From Tubulanus polymorphus (taxonomy: Eukaryota; Nemertea; Palaeonemertea; Tubulaniformes; Tubulanidae): a stretch of 64,000 nucleotides of DNA. The translations under genes and the position numbers were made by a program. Shown here one piece after another: positions 44,223-57,237 of this stretch. How positions within the stretch are numbered: the first letter of the stretch is position 1; every line of letters starts with the position of its first letter. The notes under the pieces are model-generated. The model saw nothing but the letters and a program-made list of their open reading frames with translations, was not told the DNA's origin and did not search any database. The stretch is taken from NCBI RefSeq assembly GCF_964204645.1, contig NC_134035.1:8618501-8682500 (forward strand). The letters run 5' to 3'.

Positions 44223-45760
44223 AATTACTGATTTCTTTATATCGATGGAGTTCGGCTAAATACGCATAACCTAGACCTTTGACACACGTTTACGCCCTGG
44301 AGAGGATAGCTTTCACCGGTGATCGAATTTGCACTGTCGGGTCGGTGACGATGTTCAATACCGACCAAGAAGGCGTTCGTTCCGTCTTAAACGACCAAGA
44401 GATCTTTTTCGGCGATATTTCTGTTATCCTCTTTTGTGTATTGTCTAGACCTATAACTATAATCGGTGTTCTATTAAATGTTAAATGTATCACTTCGATG
44501 TAACGCTGGTACTGACGCGAATACAGAGCGCTCGCTCTGACGCGGGAGAATACTTTCGTTGACGTTTGACAACGCGCGATAAGTGTAGGATAAACTCTAG
44601 TCGATCCTGGAATGGGACGCATTATATTTGAACTGTAGTAGAAAATGAATTGATACTTGACTTGTCAAAGTAACGCGGGACTTCTGCAGAACGTATGTTG
44701 CGTGCGCTACTGCCGGCGATAATCTTTTTTAGAACTAAACTTTTCTCGTTCACAGGATCACGTAAAATAAAGGCCAGTGTTTGGTGGCTTAAAAAGAGCC
44801 CGTTATTCGGTTTAGCCGGTGTTGCCCCGTCAGCATTCGGTTCAGCGCGTGTTGACCTCGTTGTCTCGTGAGATAAACATTGACGAACTCACGAAATTTG
44901 AAAAACTGAGGGCGGATGAAAACTAGTAGCAAAAAGGGAACGCACAAAAAGGAATCGGATAGCAAGAAGTGGAAAATATGCTTGGCGTAGACTGTGAACA
45001 TGGTTCTTAGTAATACGGCTAAAGATCCGCTTTGAAATCAATTAGAAAGTCGTACAAAAATTGTTCGCTTTTAGATTATATTCATTTGTATTTGGAATAA
45101 ACATGCTTGAACGAGACAGAACTCCTAAAATACGTAAATCGATAGGTGAACACTTAGGTCAATCCCTTATACCTAGTTCCACAATTCTAAGTTAAGATAG
45201 GTCAATTACAGTTTTTCATAATATGTAAATGAGATGCAATTTATCATATAACATTAATAGTGGTAAACATGCACTAGGATATGTTTGATTAATAGTTTAT
45301 TTTGTGAAATGTGTCTCAAGGTTAAACGATTGATATTACGATATATTACTATACTACATTAGATAATATCAACGGGCAAAATTTATTTTATATTGATCCA
45401 TGCGTATGGTGCCCTCGTGTTGGTGCATAATTAAAATTGCAAAGGCTCCTCGTGATTACTTTTGCAAACGTCGAATAACGTTGAATAATGTGAATACCAT
45501 CACCAAATATAGATTAAAACATGGACGTATAAACTCTAGCTTATACGTCTATGTTCAAAGCAATCTAACATTCATCGATATTCTGTGTGGCTACTGTAAA
45601 CCTTAAATCGAGTAAGCTTGAAAGCGTGTGCACATTTTGAACGAAAACGTATTAAAAAGTGTTAACAATGAATGAATCTTTCGAAATTGTTATCAAATTT
45701 CTTAAGGCCGGCATCTGGGCGTCATTGGTCAATGAACGCTCCTGTTATAGCGGATTGTAG
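44223..45760. other. Intergenic between PAN-lectin gene and OAS
   Basis: Upstream of the PAN-lectin gene and downstream of OAS (both minus strand). A 110-residue minus-strand open frame (44290-44622) has no recognisable motifs. A small hairpin lies at 45518-45555. An AATAAA on the minus strand near 45382-45387 could serve OAS. Nothing else is recognised. Confidence 0.45.
45518..45555. repeat. Perfect-stem hairpin, ~15-bp arms
   Basis: AACATGGACGTATAA and TTATACGTCTATGTT are inverted with one mismatch across an 8-nt loop. It could be a small palindrome or a remnant of a fold-back element. Confidence 0.5.
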
Positions 45761-48167
45761 CTATACGTATGGCGCCACATGTTTGAGCAAAGGGCATGTG
45801 TAATCTTTTTTGGCCGCCGATCTAACTTCATCCCATGCAGTCACCGAATTGTACAGGTTGTTGAAAGGGTTCGCCGGGTCCATTACTCGCGGTGGTCTGA
45901 AATCAAGCGTATAATATTCATTTACAGTTAAGCAAATGAAACGCATTTTCATCGCATCATTTTCATCGAACCTTCGCTACGCCATGGCTACATTCAGAAA
46001 AAAAAATAAGTTATAAGTTCTCAAAATGGACGCTTGTGTTTTTTTCTATAGAGCAAATTTGAGAATCATTGGAGAGACGGCCGTAATTAGAAATTCGAAA
46101 TCATGCGCTTGCCGACAGGCTACTGATATCGAAGGGTTTTTCATGATAACGAAATCCATCAGAAGCTGGCAAGTTCATCTTCTTAAGACGGCAAATGACT
46201 AAACCAGACCGGCTGCATCCGTCGTCGGAATTTACATAAAAATCCGTTTTATGCTGCCACCTGAGCGCCTGGGATGAAGCTGAGTTTGCGGTCTAAGTTC
46301 GCTGGAGTCCCGACGACTTACCAAGCCGATTGTTTTGGCTTTTGGCGAGGGGATATATTTCATTGAAATTGATAACAATATCGATTGTTTATCAAATCAA
46401 AATTTTCATCGATTGCTCCGTTAATGTCTGTGGGGCTGTGGCGTGAAACCAATTATACTACCCGATAAGTGCCGCATGTAGACGGCGGAACATACAACCT
46501 CGTTCTTGGGATAAGACGGCTTTAAAGGAGAGTTAACTTCCTGTGTGCCATTATTGTACTATTAAAATATCCTAATGAATACTTAGAACTTACTTTTCTA
46601 CGTTGATACCCAGAGAGTAGTCCCAGTTCACGTCCAGATTATGTGGGTTCCTCAAAAGATACAGGATCGTTTTGAACCCTCTTCTCACGTCGAAGTTGGA
46701 TCCTGCAGCTTTTTCATAAACGTGTACGGACAACACCTCGTAGAAATAAGACGTTGGATACCATTTATTCGACGTCCTCTATGATTAACCAAAAAAAGAT
46801 TAACACTTAGCAAAGGTACGAAAACAAGTGGACTCACGCCAGACACATTGAGGTTCAAATCTTAGTGAGTTCGAGGTCGTGATGTATGTGTAAAATTCGC
46901 ACTTGTGCGCCATTTCTGTTTATATTCAAAAAAGTAAAACTTTCAGCAAAAAAGACTCATATTGAATGGACTTAGAAAAATGCTTATATTTCTGGAATCT
47001 CCTACCGGTAGCACATCTTTTCCCCAGTGTTTCGCCAGAATGATCAAGTCTTTTGCTCCTGGCGGTTGGTGCTTTATGAATTCGGCTTGTTGCTTCGTTA
47101 AGGCAGCCGAGTAGTACCGCCTCAGAACTGGATCGTGGCCCTGCATCTCCCTGTATACACCTGGTAGCCCTAGATTAAAAAAGCATCGACATAATATATT
47201 TCGCTGTTTCACGTTACACGTCTGTGAAAATGCCGATAATACGCACGTTGCCAAGTTCAATATGACGCCATCCATGTTGATACTGCTGCCCACTTAATTT
47301 CAACATTTTCAGAGGACAAAATTTGCTTAATCTGACTCATAATTCGAATGCAATGAAATTTCCATTTTTTTAACGCCAAATTTTACAACGCCATGTTTCC
47401 CAATTGTCCCCATAGTGGCATCATAAAGGACTTATAATGTATTCATATCAAATGGTACTCCAAAAAGGTACCTCCTTTCTTTCTGACAATATCCAACGAT
47501 GGAAGGATGTCCACTTTCACCGTAATATTGCAACAGCTTTTTGGTCTCAACGTGACTTGTACAGAGAACTTCGTTGTTTTCTCGAATTGACGATTACAAT
47601 ACGGCTTGTCTGAGCAGGATAAGGCGGATTTTATTTGGTCTTTAAAACTCGACATGTTACGCTGAAGATCACTTATGGAATCGACGCCGTTCAAAAAGAC
47701 AACCAAATCGACATCACTTCTGTTCTTCAAGCCCGTGCCTTTTTTAAGCGAACCGCCCTAGCAATGATAATATACTCATCGTTATAGAGGTTCAAGCAAT
47801 ATGTATAAAAGATTTATAGAACGGTACCTTATATATTTCTTGGATTGACAATGAACTGGAAGTGTACAACAGCTGAACGATCTCGTCAACTGCATCACTG
47901 AAGCACCTTCCTTCGCTAGTCGGCATCTTTAGGGTAGTGATGTAACTATTGAGCTCTACAAAATGTGCATAGATAAGTCACTCGCATGAGAATGAACAGG
48001 TGCCTGCATATATATCGGAAAAATATATAGAGGACCAATCGAATAATCAATACTCAAACCTCACTTCAAGACCCAAGTATCAACGTTGCATAAAGACGTC
48101 ACTAATTACCTATGTCGTTCATCGGCTTCGATAAGAAATCACCAGTAAACAAACTGCACGCCATCAT
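45761..48167 (-). CDS. 2'-5'-oligoadenylate synthetase (OAS)
   Basis: Six exons (minus): 48167-48110, 47955-47828, 47757-47472, 47169-47006, 46778-46594, 45896-45761; phases close to 318 aa, near the ~350 aa of one-unit vertebrate OAS1. The nucleotidyltransferase core is GGSLKKGTGLKNRSDVDLVVF: the G-S motif (Gly64-Ser65) and the first two catalytic aspartates (Asp77, Asp79). The third lies in VKVDILPSLD (Asp145). The C-terminal OAS1_C half follows: QAEFIKHQPPGAKDLIILAKHW, YFYEVLSVHVYEKA and PPRVMDPANPFNNLYNS. No signal peptide, so cytosolic. Vertebrate homologues sense dsRNA and make 2'-5'-linked oligoadenylate; invertebrate forms may have other activators. All three catalytic acids are present, so activity is likely. 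Start: ATGATG pair after an acceptor-like TTTCAG, so a 5' untranslated exon may exist. A TIR element (48223-48848) begins 56 bp upstream. Confidence 0.9.
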
Positions 48168-48222
48168 GAATACCTGAAACAATAAACCGTTCAAATACGA
48201 TACAACATATAAAATCTGAATG

Positions 48223-48848
48223 TAGGAAAAAATAGCCAAGGAAAAAATGGCCAAGGAAAAAATGGCCAGGAAAAAAATGGCCACGGAAATAAAGGCCAAG
48301 GAATATTTATGAGAACTGCTGACAATGTTAATAAACATTAAGCTTTCAATTTAATGACATCATTTATTTTTCATGGGGCTAAAAACAATCAAAATCGGTA
48401 TAATGAGTTCAGAAGTTTGATGAACTTACATTTAATTTCATTACATATAATGAATATATAAAGAACTATCATTAAAGCATGCAAGTGGGCAATGGATAAA
48501 CTTAATAGTGATTAACTTTAACTTAATAAATTATCTAAATTAATACTTGAAAACATCTAAGTAAGCTATTAGGGCACAGACTGTCTTATCAAAGGTAAAT
48601 GCATTGAAATTGTGTGGTAATTTATAACGCAAACTGGTGTAGTGTCTGATAACATCGAAGTGAGATATGCTCATCATAAATTTACCTAAACTAATCCAGG
48701 ATTAGGTGTAATAATCTCCAAAAAAATGACACGTCAAAACATGAATGCATTTGATTTCTTGTAAGTCAATGAAATGATGGTTTGTTTTCTATGTAATCTT
48801 CCTTGGCCTTTTTTCCGTGGCCATTTTTTCCTTGGCGATTTTTTCCTA
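48223..48848. mobile_element. TIR element with tandem 16-bp subterminal repeats, upstream of OAS
   Basis: The left end contains four to five tandem copies of AATGGCCAAGGAAAAA (48223-48303). The right end (48799-48848) holds three inverted copies. The outermost 19 bp, TAGGAAAAAATAGCCAAGG, is inverted at the right end with one mismatch. The ~500-bp interior is AT-rich and non-coding. Repetitive subterminal motifs are typical transposase-binding sites, so this is probably a non-autonomous DNA transposon. Confidence 0.65.
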
Positions 48849-50465
48849 GAAGAGTTATACTCTAGATGTCACTGTCTTGGTGCTTATGAGTATAGATATA
48901 CGTATCATCATCAGATGGACATTTTCGAAGGATTGTGGCAGATCTAAGTACTGGTAGGCACAAGCACAGTATCATATTTAGATTACACACTGTGAGATAT
49001 ACAAGTTTGGCCCAAGTCCGTTGTAGTGCTGTCGAAATAGTGTGTGGATAAATCGGTTTCGCAAATAAGTTTCGATCATCAGTTCATTTTGTGGAGAATT
49101 CTAGATGTTTTGTTTAAGAAATCCGAAGAGTCTTAAAACTGTCGAGTCTCCTGGCATGGGTTCTCCACCAGTTTTAGACACACGTAGCTATTGCGATATA
49201 GGAGGGGAGGAAAGGGAAAGGAGGGGAGAGTGTTGAATGTTGAAGAGGAATAAACATTCATTGGAATGATTGTTCAACCCTCTGCATATAAGTCATGGGG
49301 GAAAACTTTGTCATGTCATCATCATAGTTGAACCAAATTACGGGGATGATTTTTCATCCCGCCCCTGAGGCATCGGAAGGAATTTTCGATTGGAGCGGCC
49401 TAGGAATTAAGGGGGTGTGCTAGATTAAGGGGGTGTGCTAGAGTTGGATGTCATTAAGAATTCGGATATTCTAGTAGGTTTACGACTACGCGATATAGCG
49501 CGACATAGCTCTGCGCCCGATCATGGGAACATTGCTCAAGGCCTTCTGAGGCGCCGTGTGTTCATCTACCATTCGCGTTTTATTTTCCTCGAGGCAAAAT
49601 ACGGTATTCCCGAATGTTATTTATAGCTCATATTCCGCGTAACTGACTAGCTCTGACATGACTGTCAATTTTTTTTTATAAGAGCAATAACGTCCCTTTG
49701 CACTTAAATTTCTGTTCTCCTTCCACAAACAACCAAATACAAATCGTATGTACAACTCGACACTGATTTCCCTGTCATATTTCAAAGAGCAGTAACGAGT
49801 GTTGCCCGTGCATTGTAGGATTTTTACATTCAAACTTGTTATTCGGTGCTGGTCAACAACACCCCACTGAAACCGCTACTCCCGGCCGCAATTCACTGCA
49901 AGAAAATAATATTCGCGCAGCACCACAGTGGTTGTCGGTTGCACACCCCTTACGTACCTGTAATTATATGTATCAGTGAATATAGCAATGAATACTCCTT
50001 GATTTCTCCCGGAACCGTTTCGCCGTTGAGTGACGTGTCTGAAAAATGTACGGCCTATTTAATAGATATAAGAACCGCATACTAGGAAAACCAAATGCCA
50101 CGTACCAGTAATCGGGGTAAGGCCCAGTAACCAACTGAGATAAAACAGGACTAAGTTGATGGCGAAAATTACGTATTGTTGCGACAAATCAAAATGGATG
50201 CCATTAATGGATAGGTTATAAATGCATCTATAAATTTCTGAAGATAGATTTTCGCCATTTTATGGTGGCTGATTCGGGAAATGTAATTTTTGCATTCCAG
50301 GAATTTTACGCTATGGCCCTTATCAGCCGCCAAACGAATCTACCACCATATCAATTACCTTTACCAAAACCAGAATTTCACCATTCTGCATTCAACATTA
50401 TGAAGCGGTGGACGACCTAATTCACTCATGAAGGCGAATTTATCGAAACGTAACTTATTCCGGGT

Positions 50466-50581
50466 ACCCCCTGTGAAGCTGGCTCCCGGTTCCCGGTTCC
50501 CGATTCGGCTCCCGATTCAAAATGTTTTTGAATCGGGAGCCGAATTAGGAACCGGGAACCGGTAGCCAGCTTCACAGGGGT
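50466..50581. repeat. Near-perfect palindrome (fold-back element, ~116 bp)
   Basis: Reads ACCCCCTGTGAAGCTGG-CTCCCGGTTCCCGG-...-ATTCAAAA and then the inverted sequence back to CCAGCTTCACAGGGGT. CGGTTCCC is duplicated in the left arm. With ~50-bp arms it could form an extended hairpin. Confidence 0.7.
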
Positions 50582-53131
50582 TATTTTCTGCCCAGATTTA
50601 TTCAACCTGTCCTATTATTTTGAGAACGAATTTTGTCATAAGGCATGTACTACTCACTAAAAAGGCAAGTGTTCAGTTCCTATCCGTGTTTCCAGCGGCT
50701 ATGATCCTGGAATACCGAAAGCTGAATACCGAAAGCAGAAGTAAATGGTATTCCCGATTGCTATTTATAGCTCGTATACCGCGGAAAAAACCCACGATTC
50801 TTGCCGCGAAAATCGACTACTGAAAGTAAAAGTGAAAGTGTTGTTGCTACATCGTCAAACTGGTTGCTACATCGTCAACTGAAAGTTCATTTTTACTAAT
50901 GATGTTTTCCATCTCGGTGCAGACGGCCCAGCCGAATGTCTGGGCAGGAGCAAACGTATGTAACACAAAATAATCGCATCATCGCCCCAAACCATGTTAT
51001 ACCCACAGCGGAGCCATTTATTTTGTTGTTTACGTCTGGATTTTGGTTTTTTCCAACACTATTCCGATTGGTTTGCGGCATATTTTACCCCTCGGCTCGA
51101 AGTGGGCCCTAAAAACTGTCGAGACTCGCGTTAGGCGTTAAGCAAATACGTAGCGATTTGGTAAAATCCAGCAGAATACATAAATACAGGCGCATCCAAT
51201 CAACTCAGATACAACTGTTCGACTCGATTGTTTTCTGAAAAGATTTTTGTGACACTATGAAATACATAAAAACCAACTCGGATATCACTCTGAAAGTGGG
51301 ACACATTTTACGGACCCAAAATATCCGAGTTGAGCGGCGAACTCTACTGTATAAATAAAAACCATACCACCAATTAGGCGGTGGTGTCAGAGCAGAACGC
51401 GTTAATCTGTCGTCGCAGCAACAGCAACCATATATCGGCCGTTGACATAAAATATCATAAGTACTTGGGGTTACGGAAAACGACAAAAGCGGGAACCTCG
51501 GATTCACAATAGAGAAGTTCTCATTTACCAGGCGCCATTTTGACGCGGTCAGAACTGCAGATATCGCATTGTTGGACAGATTTTATCGTTTTTTAAACTA
51601 AAGTCTTTAGCACGATTTATCCTGTGGCCTTTTGCCACAAATATTTAAGTTATGTATGGTTAGAAAGGTTGGATATCTCTCATCCACTAAGTATTTGAAT
51701 TTTTAAGAGACCGCCTAACGTAAAAGTACGTACATTTTTTCTTTGACCCTCCCCCGTACGGAGTTAGTACATTATTTGTTGACCCCTCCCCAAATCCGTA
51801 CGAGCTATTTGAACGCGCCCAATCAGTGCCCATATCAACGACTGTAAGACAACTCTGAAGCGTGCCAGTGTAGTTCGTGCAGCCACATTCGACTAGTTCG
51901 CCATCTAGCAGAAAATTAGGTCAGTAGGTCAGTCACCTACGAGGTGACCGCGCCCAAATCTATCGGATTACATCGTCACGCCTACAGGCCCGTATGGAGC
52001 AATTTTTCATTGGAGAGGCCATCTCCCTAAAATCCGCCAAAATACCAGGATGCAAAATATAAATAGAGTAAAAAAATCTGTATTCTCAGAACATTTACGG
52101 CTTTATTTTATGAACTAATTTATAAGCAAATATGACCTACGATTCATATTGAGTGACTTGCAATATCCCTTAAAAAGTTACCAAATTGTCCAAGATGAAA
52201 CGGGTTTATACCCTTTAACGATATTGTTGGTTGATATGGCTCTATTGATGTGCGGTACCTATATCTATCTACATGTTAAATATTTTGAGAGCGTTTTTAT
52301 GGTCGAAGACCGCATAGGCATCGTCGCTAGTAAAAATCTTGCCTTTCATCGAACAACACCCGTATTACCTCTACCGCCATGGAATCTCTTATTCATTTGA
52401 GCGTGTGCTGCTCGCAGAGTATCTGTTTTAATTTTTCTGAAAATTTCTATCATAGATAGATGTGTCAAGTTATATGATAAACTGCAATTCATCAAAATGT
52501 TTCAAATAAAAACCAGTCAGGGACTCTCATAAGACTCATCTATCGTTTAGATATAAGTTTCTTGTAAAATACCTATTATCTAATAATGACCAGCGTGGCC
52601 ACAATCGATCATTGAATGACAAAATTTATTTGCTGATGTTCGAATCATTTTTTGATAAATTCATCCCGATCAGCGCCGATATAACTTTGCCGAGGCGGAA
52701 ACCCAAAAAATGTTATGTTACATTAAAAACGTAACTCAGTAAAATATTGGGGCGGCTGCCGCTACGGCTCCTACGGCCCTGGCCTAAGGTGACGTCACCG
52801 GGGAATTGATTTAGTTTTTACGATAATTGACATATTCCTGAATCGATTTTGGAGGTGAAGCTGCAGAGGCCGTGAAGGGGAGAACAACAATCAAAAAAAT
52901 ATTAGAAATTTAAAAAAATAAAAACAGGTAGAATTGAAATTCCGATATCCAGTGAAATCATTCAGTGCCTGGGCTGTACTGACAGGCGTCATATCTACGT
53001 GTTTGTCGATGAATAATGTATTGCATGGAAGTAAAGTCGTGAAATGGTGAAAATCCAAACATCAGTAGTTGCTGGGTGATATGCGTACATTAATGTATCT
53101 GATCAGATCTGATCCGCGCGGAAGAGCAGCG

Positions 53132-56100
53132 ATGGATTGGAGAATTTACGCAGGTCTGCTGTTTTGGCTTATCAATATAACAGCTTGTAGTGGAAGTTAC
53201 AACGGTAAGTTTCTTTCGCGTTATAAGACCGAGGAAATGTTTTTGAAATTATCCGATTTGTCAAAATTACCATAGTACTAAATGTCTAAATGTATTATTT
53301 GCAATGTTGGCTTGTGGAAGATCATACCTGGATATATAGGTCTTATCAGGACCAGAATGAATGGGCAGCTGATCTAGCCATAATGATCTAGCCATGATCT
53401 ACCAGCCATGCCCTGTTAGAGTTGACTCAGCAGTTTTAGAATCAACCCACTTTTCATATATTCAACTCTTAAGAATAAAATCTTAACCGGAAAAGTCCAC
53501 CTTTATTACTAAGAATTGAGGTAGTCGCTCCAGCCACGATGGGGTTCCTTAATGTCAAGTTGGATCCAATGACCGAGTCATTGCCTAATACAATTTGTAG
53601 TAAACTTTTTGAAAAAAAAACGTGTAGTGAATAATGTTTCCTGTCAAATCAGATCAGTTCATTTTCCTTCTCATAATTTTCTGATGTCTATTACAATTTG
53701 ACTTGAGAGCATTTACAGTGGCCTAGCTCGGTCATTTTAGCGTTACATATTTGATAAGATATTAGGACCAGAAAGCACTGGCAGTGTTGACCTATAAAAC
53801 ATCGTTTTCTAATCCATTCTTCACTTTATTGAAGGATTGCAAAAATTCTTCATTGAAAGGAATAGATTTCAACTGAAGTTTGGTACGTAAGGATGGAAAC
53901 ATATTGTTAAATTTCAAATCATGGAGTAACTTTTCTCTTTTCAAACCTTTCAATGAAGACTTTTTTGATATCCTTCGATACAGTTTAAAGTGGATTAAAA
54001 ATCAATGTTTTGTGTAAACTGTCAGTGCTTTCTGGTCATAATAAGACTTTTATCAGGTATGTACCACCAAAACTGACTGGACTATAGGCCACCTGATGTG
54101 CTATCAAGTCAAGTTGAAATTGACATAAGTCAGTTACGTGTAAACTAATCAAATAATATTTGCACAACAAGATCAATTTGACGATTTTTTCAAAACTGCT
54201 GACACGAAAATACCGCCCCTGGTTATTGGCATCTTTTTCTATGGATGAGTTTCAGTTTCACTTTGGGTTTCGACCTATTAATTAGCCAGTTTTCCATTTG
54301 ATGAGGAGGCAATCCATTTAACAACACTGCTCATTGACTCAAAACGTTCCGTTCATGATTCCGTGTGTATCGTGTTTACAAACGCAGCAAAGAGCAGGTT
54401 TACTACTAACAAGACCATCATGCGAAAAAAAAAACTGTTGAGTCCGCCATCTTTAAATCGTATCAAATAACGTCCAGAGGCGATATAATGATTTGATAAA
54501 ATCGACCTGAATTTGATGCCGCGTTAAATTAGAATTCAGACCATAATCAAATTTGATTTGACAGGATAAATTCGCCTTTAGGTCTCTACCACCCTGCCCC
54601 CACCAAAATAAAGAAAAGTCAACTCCAAAGCCACTACATCCTAAAAGATACAGGCATCACATGCAGTCTCGCCTGATAAATTACCGCGTCAAAAAGTCGT
54701 TATTTCCTCTCATTTCCATCGGTTTTAACGAGATCGCTTACAACGAAATATCCGATAGAAAAAAACGGAAGTTTGTGCCCCAATAGCAATTTTCATCGGT
54801 GACAACGTAGTTCCACGAGGCCACGGAAGAAAATATTGATCAATCGACCTCGCGTGTTTAATAGTACACAGCGCATTGTTTTATATATCGATGTTCCCGT
54901 AGTTTCAGTCGACGCCGTAACAAAACATACACTTTTTCTGTTCATATTGTCTGTAATGGCGCCTCACAAACGCATGCAGATTGACCTGTCCACCAAGTCA
55001 CCATGATAGAATTGGTCGATGAAGGAACAAGGTGGAGTGCATATGAGTTTTTTGGGGGGAATTTGATGAGTAACAACTACCGGAAGTGACGTCGTTAAGA
55101 TTTATTTCTGAACGTTTGAAAAAATTCATCAAAAAATGATATATACATTCACTTGGAACAATCTTTGAAAACTGTAGGTTCTAAAACCTACAATTTAAGT
55201 AGAATAGCCCGTACACTCAGACTTGGCAGATAATGAGTTTATAATCGGCTATATACAGAATTCAAAAGATTAAAATCGAATTATATTAATCAAGAATTAA
55301 AATCAAAAGGAACGAGAAACGTCGAATGCTCGAATTTAGTTTTTTCTCTTAAATCATGGGGTTTTGAATAAGGTACTTCGTAATTCTTGATAACATCGTT
55401 ACTTACTAACTTAAATTCACCCTCAGCCACGACGAAATATCTTTAATCAACTTATTTAGATCAACAATGCGTTATTGGGGATATCATTTTTCAAATAAAT
55501 TTATCTTATACATTGTGCTGATACTGCTGACTAAATTATGAATTTTGCGTATGAAAATCAATTTCAGTAAACTGGACGATAGCTGTACACACTGGAGACT
55601 GGAATTTTGCCGGGTTTACTGGCCATGTTTCTTTGAAGATAACCGGAAGAAATAAAGAAGCAAAGACGATAGATCTTATAGATGTCACATTTACGAGGAA
55701 CGCATACTTGGTGAGCTCAATGCACGACGCGAACATACTAATCCCTGAACAGGTGGTATTGAAAGTGGAATCCCATTACAGTGCGACTGATAAAGGATGG
55801 GTGCCAAAAAAGGTAGGATGCATCCGTTTGCTCTCATAAATGTATCTATTTATGTAAATTTTCATTTCATTTTTCATTTATTGTTCACAAAGAAAATTTG
55901 CAATGAACAATTACAAATACATTCAGATTCAAAAATAAATGCGGTACCGAGTTATCATATATAGATTAAATTTGGTTGCAGCATCGACATTGGAGTCGTT
56001 GGGGATACGGTTTACATATATAAAGAGGGGTTTTCCACTAGACACGGGTACAGACTTTAATGAATTTACACCAATTGATTAGTGTTTTCTTTTGTTTTAC

Positions 56101-57237
56101 GTTAAACAGTTTGTTCAAGTTATGGGTAGTTGGATTTGTCCAAAATTTAGAGGGGATCAGTTTGTTTCTATCGGTCGTGAAAAAGTTGCATTCCAGGAGA
56201 AAATGTCTTTCATTAAAGCCGATCATAAATACGTTGATTAGGGTGATCTGATCTTTGACAGAAAAACCTGCTTATTCACAAATTTTCATTCCACATTCTG
56301 TCTAGTGGAAGTTCGATATCGCGGTCCGATCATTTCCTATTTTTGGAGACAACGACTATCGATGTTCAGACATGAATGATGTAACTTTACTGCCGAATGA
56401 AAGAGACGCCATTTTTTCGATGCGATTTCCGGGAATCCACCGCTTATATCATGAAGCCTTCAATAGATGGCAGCACATGATTTATACTGATGAAAAAATG
56501 CAATCCGACGAAGACTTATTGCTTGCGAGTTTACTAAATGCAAGCTTTATTTAGACCCCACCATGAAACTTGCGTGAAACGTTCCTTACAGAAAACATGA
56601 TTCCGATAGAATTATCAGATTACCTAAAGATCACTTAGATCTACATAATGCGCCATTTTGTATTTTTGTTACTGTGGCAAGCGAACAATAATTTCTCAAA
56701 TTCTCAGCATGAGGTACGAAATTCGTGTCACGACTGATCAGAGTTTATTTAGCTAATTTTGTTGATCAGAAGACCGAAAATTGAGATAAAAATTACTTGA
56801 AAATTATGTCATTTTGATCAAGTTCGCCTGATATCTCGGTGGCGCCATCTGACGGGAAAGCTGGTGAGCCGGTTCCCCATTGAGATGTTAACCCTTTTTT
56901 CGATAGATTGAATTGATGAGATATGTGGACGGAACCAAAGTCACTTATACATTCAATTGTGAAGAAGACTGGATGTATAGCGGTGATGAGCAGATACTAT
57001 CTTATCCAACTGTCACGCCCCCTAGTAAGTATTGAACATTAAGGCGGCCATCTTGGATCTCGTGTAATTTGGAATAAATATCAGTTGCCACATGTGTTTA
57101 TAGGTCAATTGCCGCTTTGCTTTGTGTGAAAACTAAAAGAAGCACATTCTTTTCAAATTGATTCATATTTTTTTCAAACATAGATTTTAAAGTTCCCACC
57201 GTGCAGCCGACAGAGGGCATTACTACATCGACAAAGG
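53132..57237 (+). CDS. Secreted PLAT-domain protein (partial model, 3' end not found)
   Basis: Exons 53132-53204, 55568-55812, 56907-57024 and 57184-57237 are joined by strong donors and open phases (1, 0, 1, 1). An N-terminal signal peptide (MDWRIYAGLLFWLINITACSG) is followed directly by a PLAT/LH2 domain: WTIAVHTGDWNFAGFTGHVS, then LKITGR, LIPEQVVLKVES and TYTFNCEEDW. PLAT domains are beta sandwiches that bind lipids or proteins. After the domain the chain becomes Thr/Pro-rich (PTVTPP, PTVQPTEGITTSTK), like a stalk or mucin linker, so the protein probably continues; I found no matching next exon. An exon-like frame at 57544-57632 ends in a similar ITTSTK word but does not fit the phase. The start could also be upstream at 53069 in the same frame. 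Fair confidence in exons 1-3. Confidence 0.65.
53753..54054. repeat. Fold-back repeat with ~110-bp imperfect arms, in a PLAT-gene intron
   Basis: The left arm (GACCAGAAAGCACTGGCAG ... AATCCATTCTTCACTTTATTGAAGGAT ... CTTCATTGAAAGG) is inverted on the right (CCTTTCAATGAAGA ... ATCCTTCGATACAGTTTAAAGTGGATT ... CTGTCAGTGCTTTCTGGTC). Some mismatches. No coding frame. Confidence 0.6.
55866..56230 (-). mobile_element. LINE 3' remnant, minus strand (see 25263-25655)
   Basis: Minus-strand translation ERHFLLECNFFTTDRNKLIP, continuing to KTLINWCKFIKVCTRV, matches the LINE polyprotein C-terminus seen at 25263-25655. On the minus strand its 3' end reads GTGAACAATAAATGAAAAATG, a polyadenylation-like tail. 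It lies in the intron between PLAT exons 2 and 3. Confidence 0.65.

Larger units (their letters stand above)
48168..53131. other. Long gene-free region with repeats
   Basis: Contains the TIR element 48223-48848, a purine-rich tract near 49200, a short direct repeat AAGGGGGTGTGCTAGA(T/G)T at 49410-49445, and the perfect palindrome 50466-50581. Two ~37-bp similar stretches (49603-49640 and 50747-50783, sharing GGTATTCCCGA, TATTTATAGCTC) recur. No coding region is recognised. Any OAS promoter or 5' exon should lie in its first part. Confidence 0.45.

Noticed and set aside
44290-44622. A 110-residue minus-strand frame upstream of the PAN-lectin gene
   Set aside because: No recognisable domain, signal peptide or convincing splice borders; kept only as a note in the intergenic entry.
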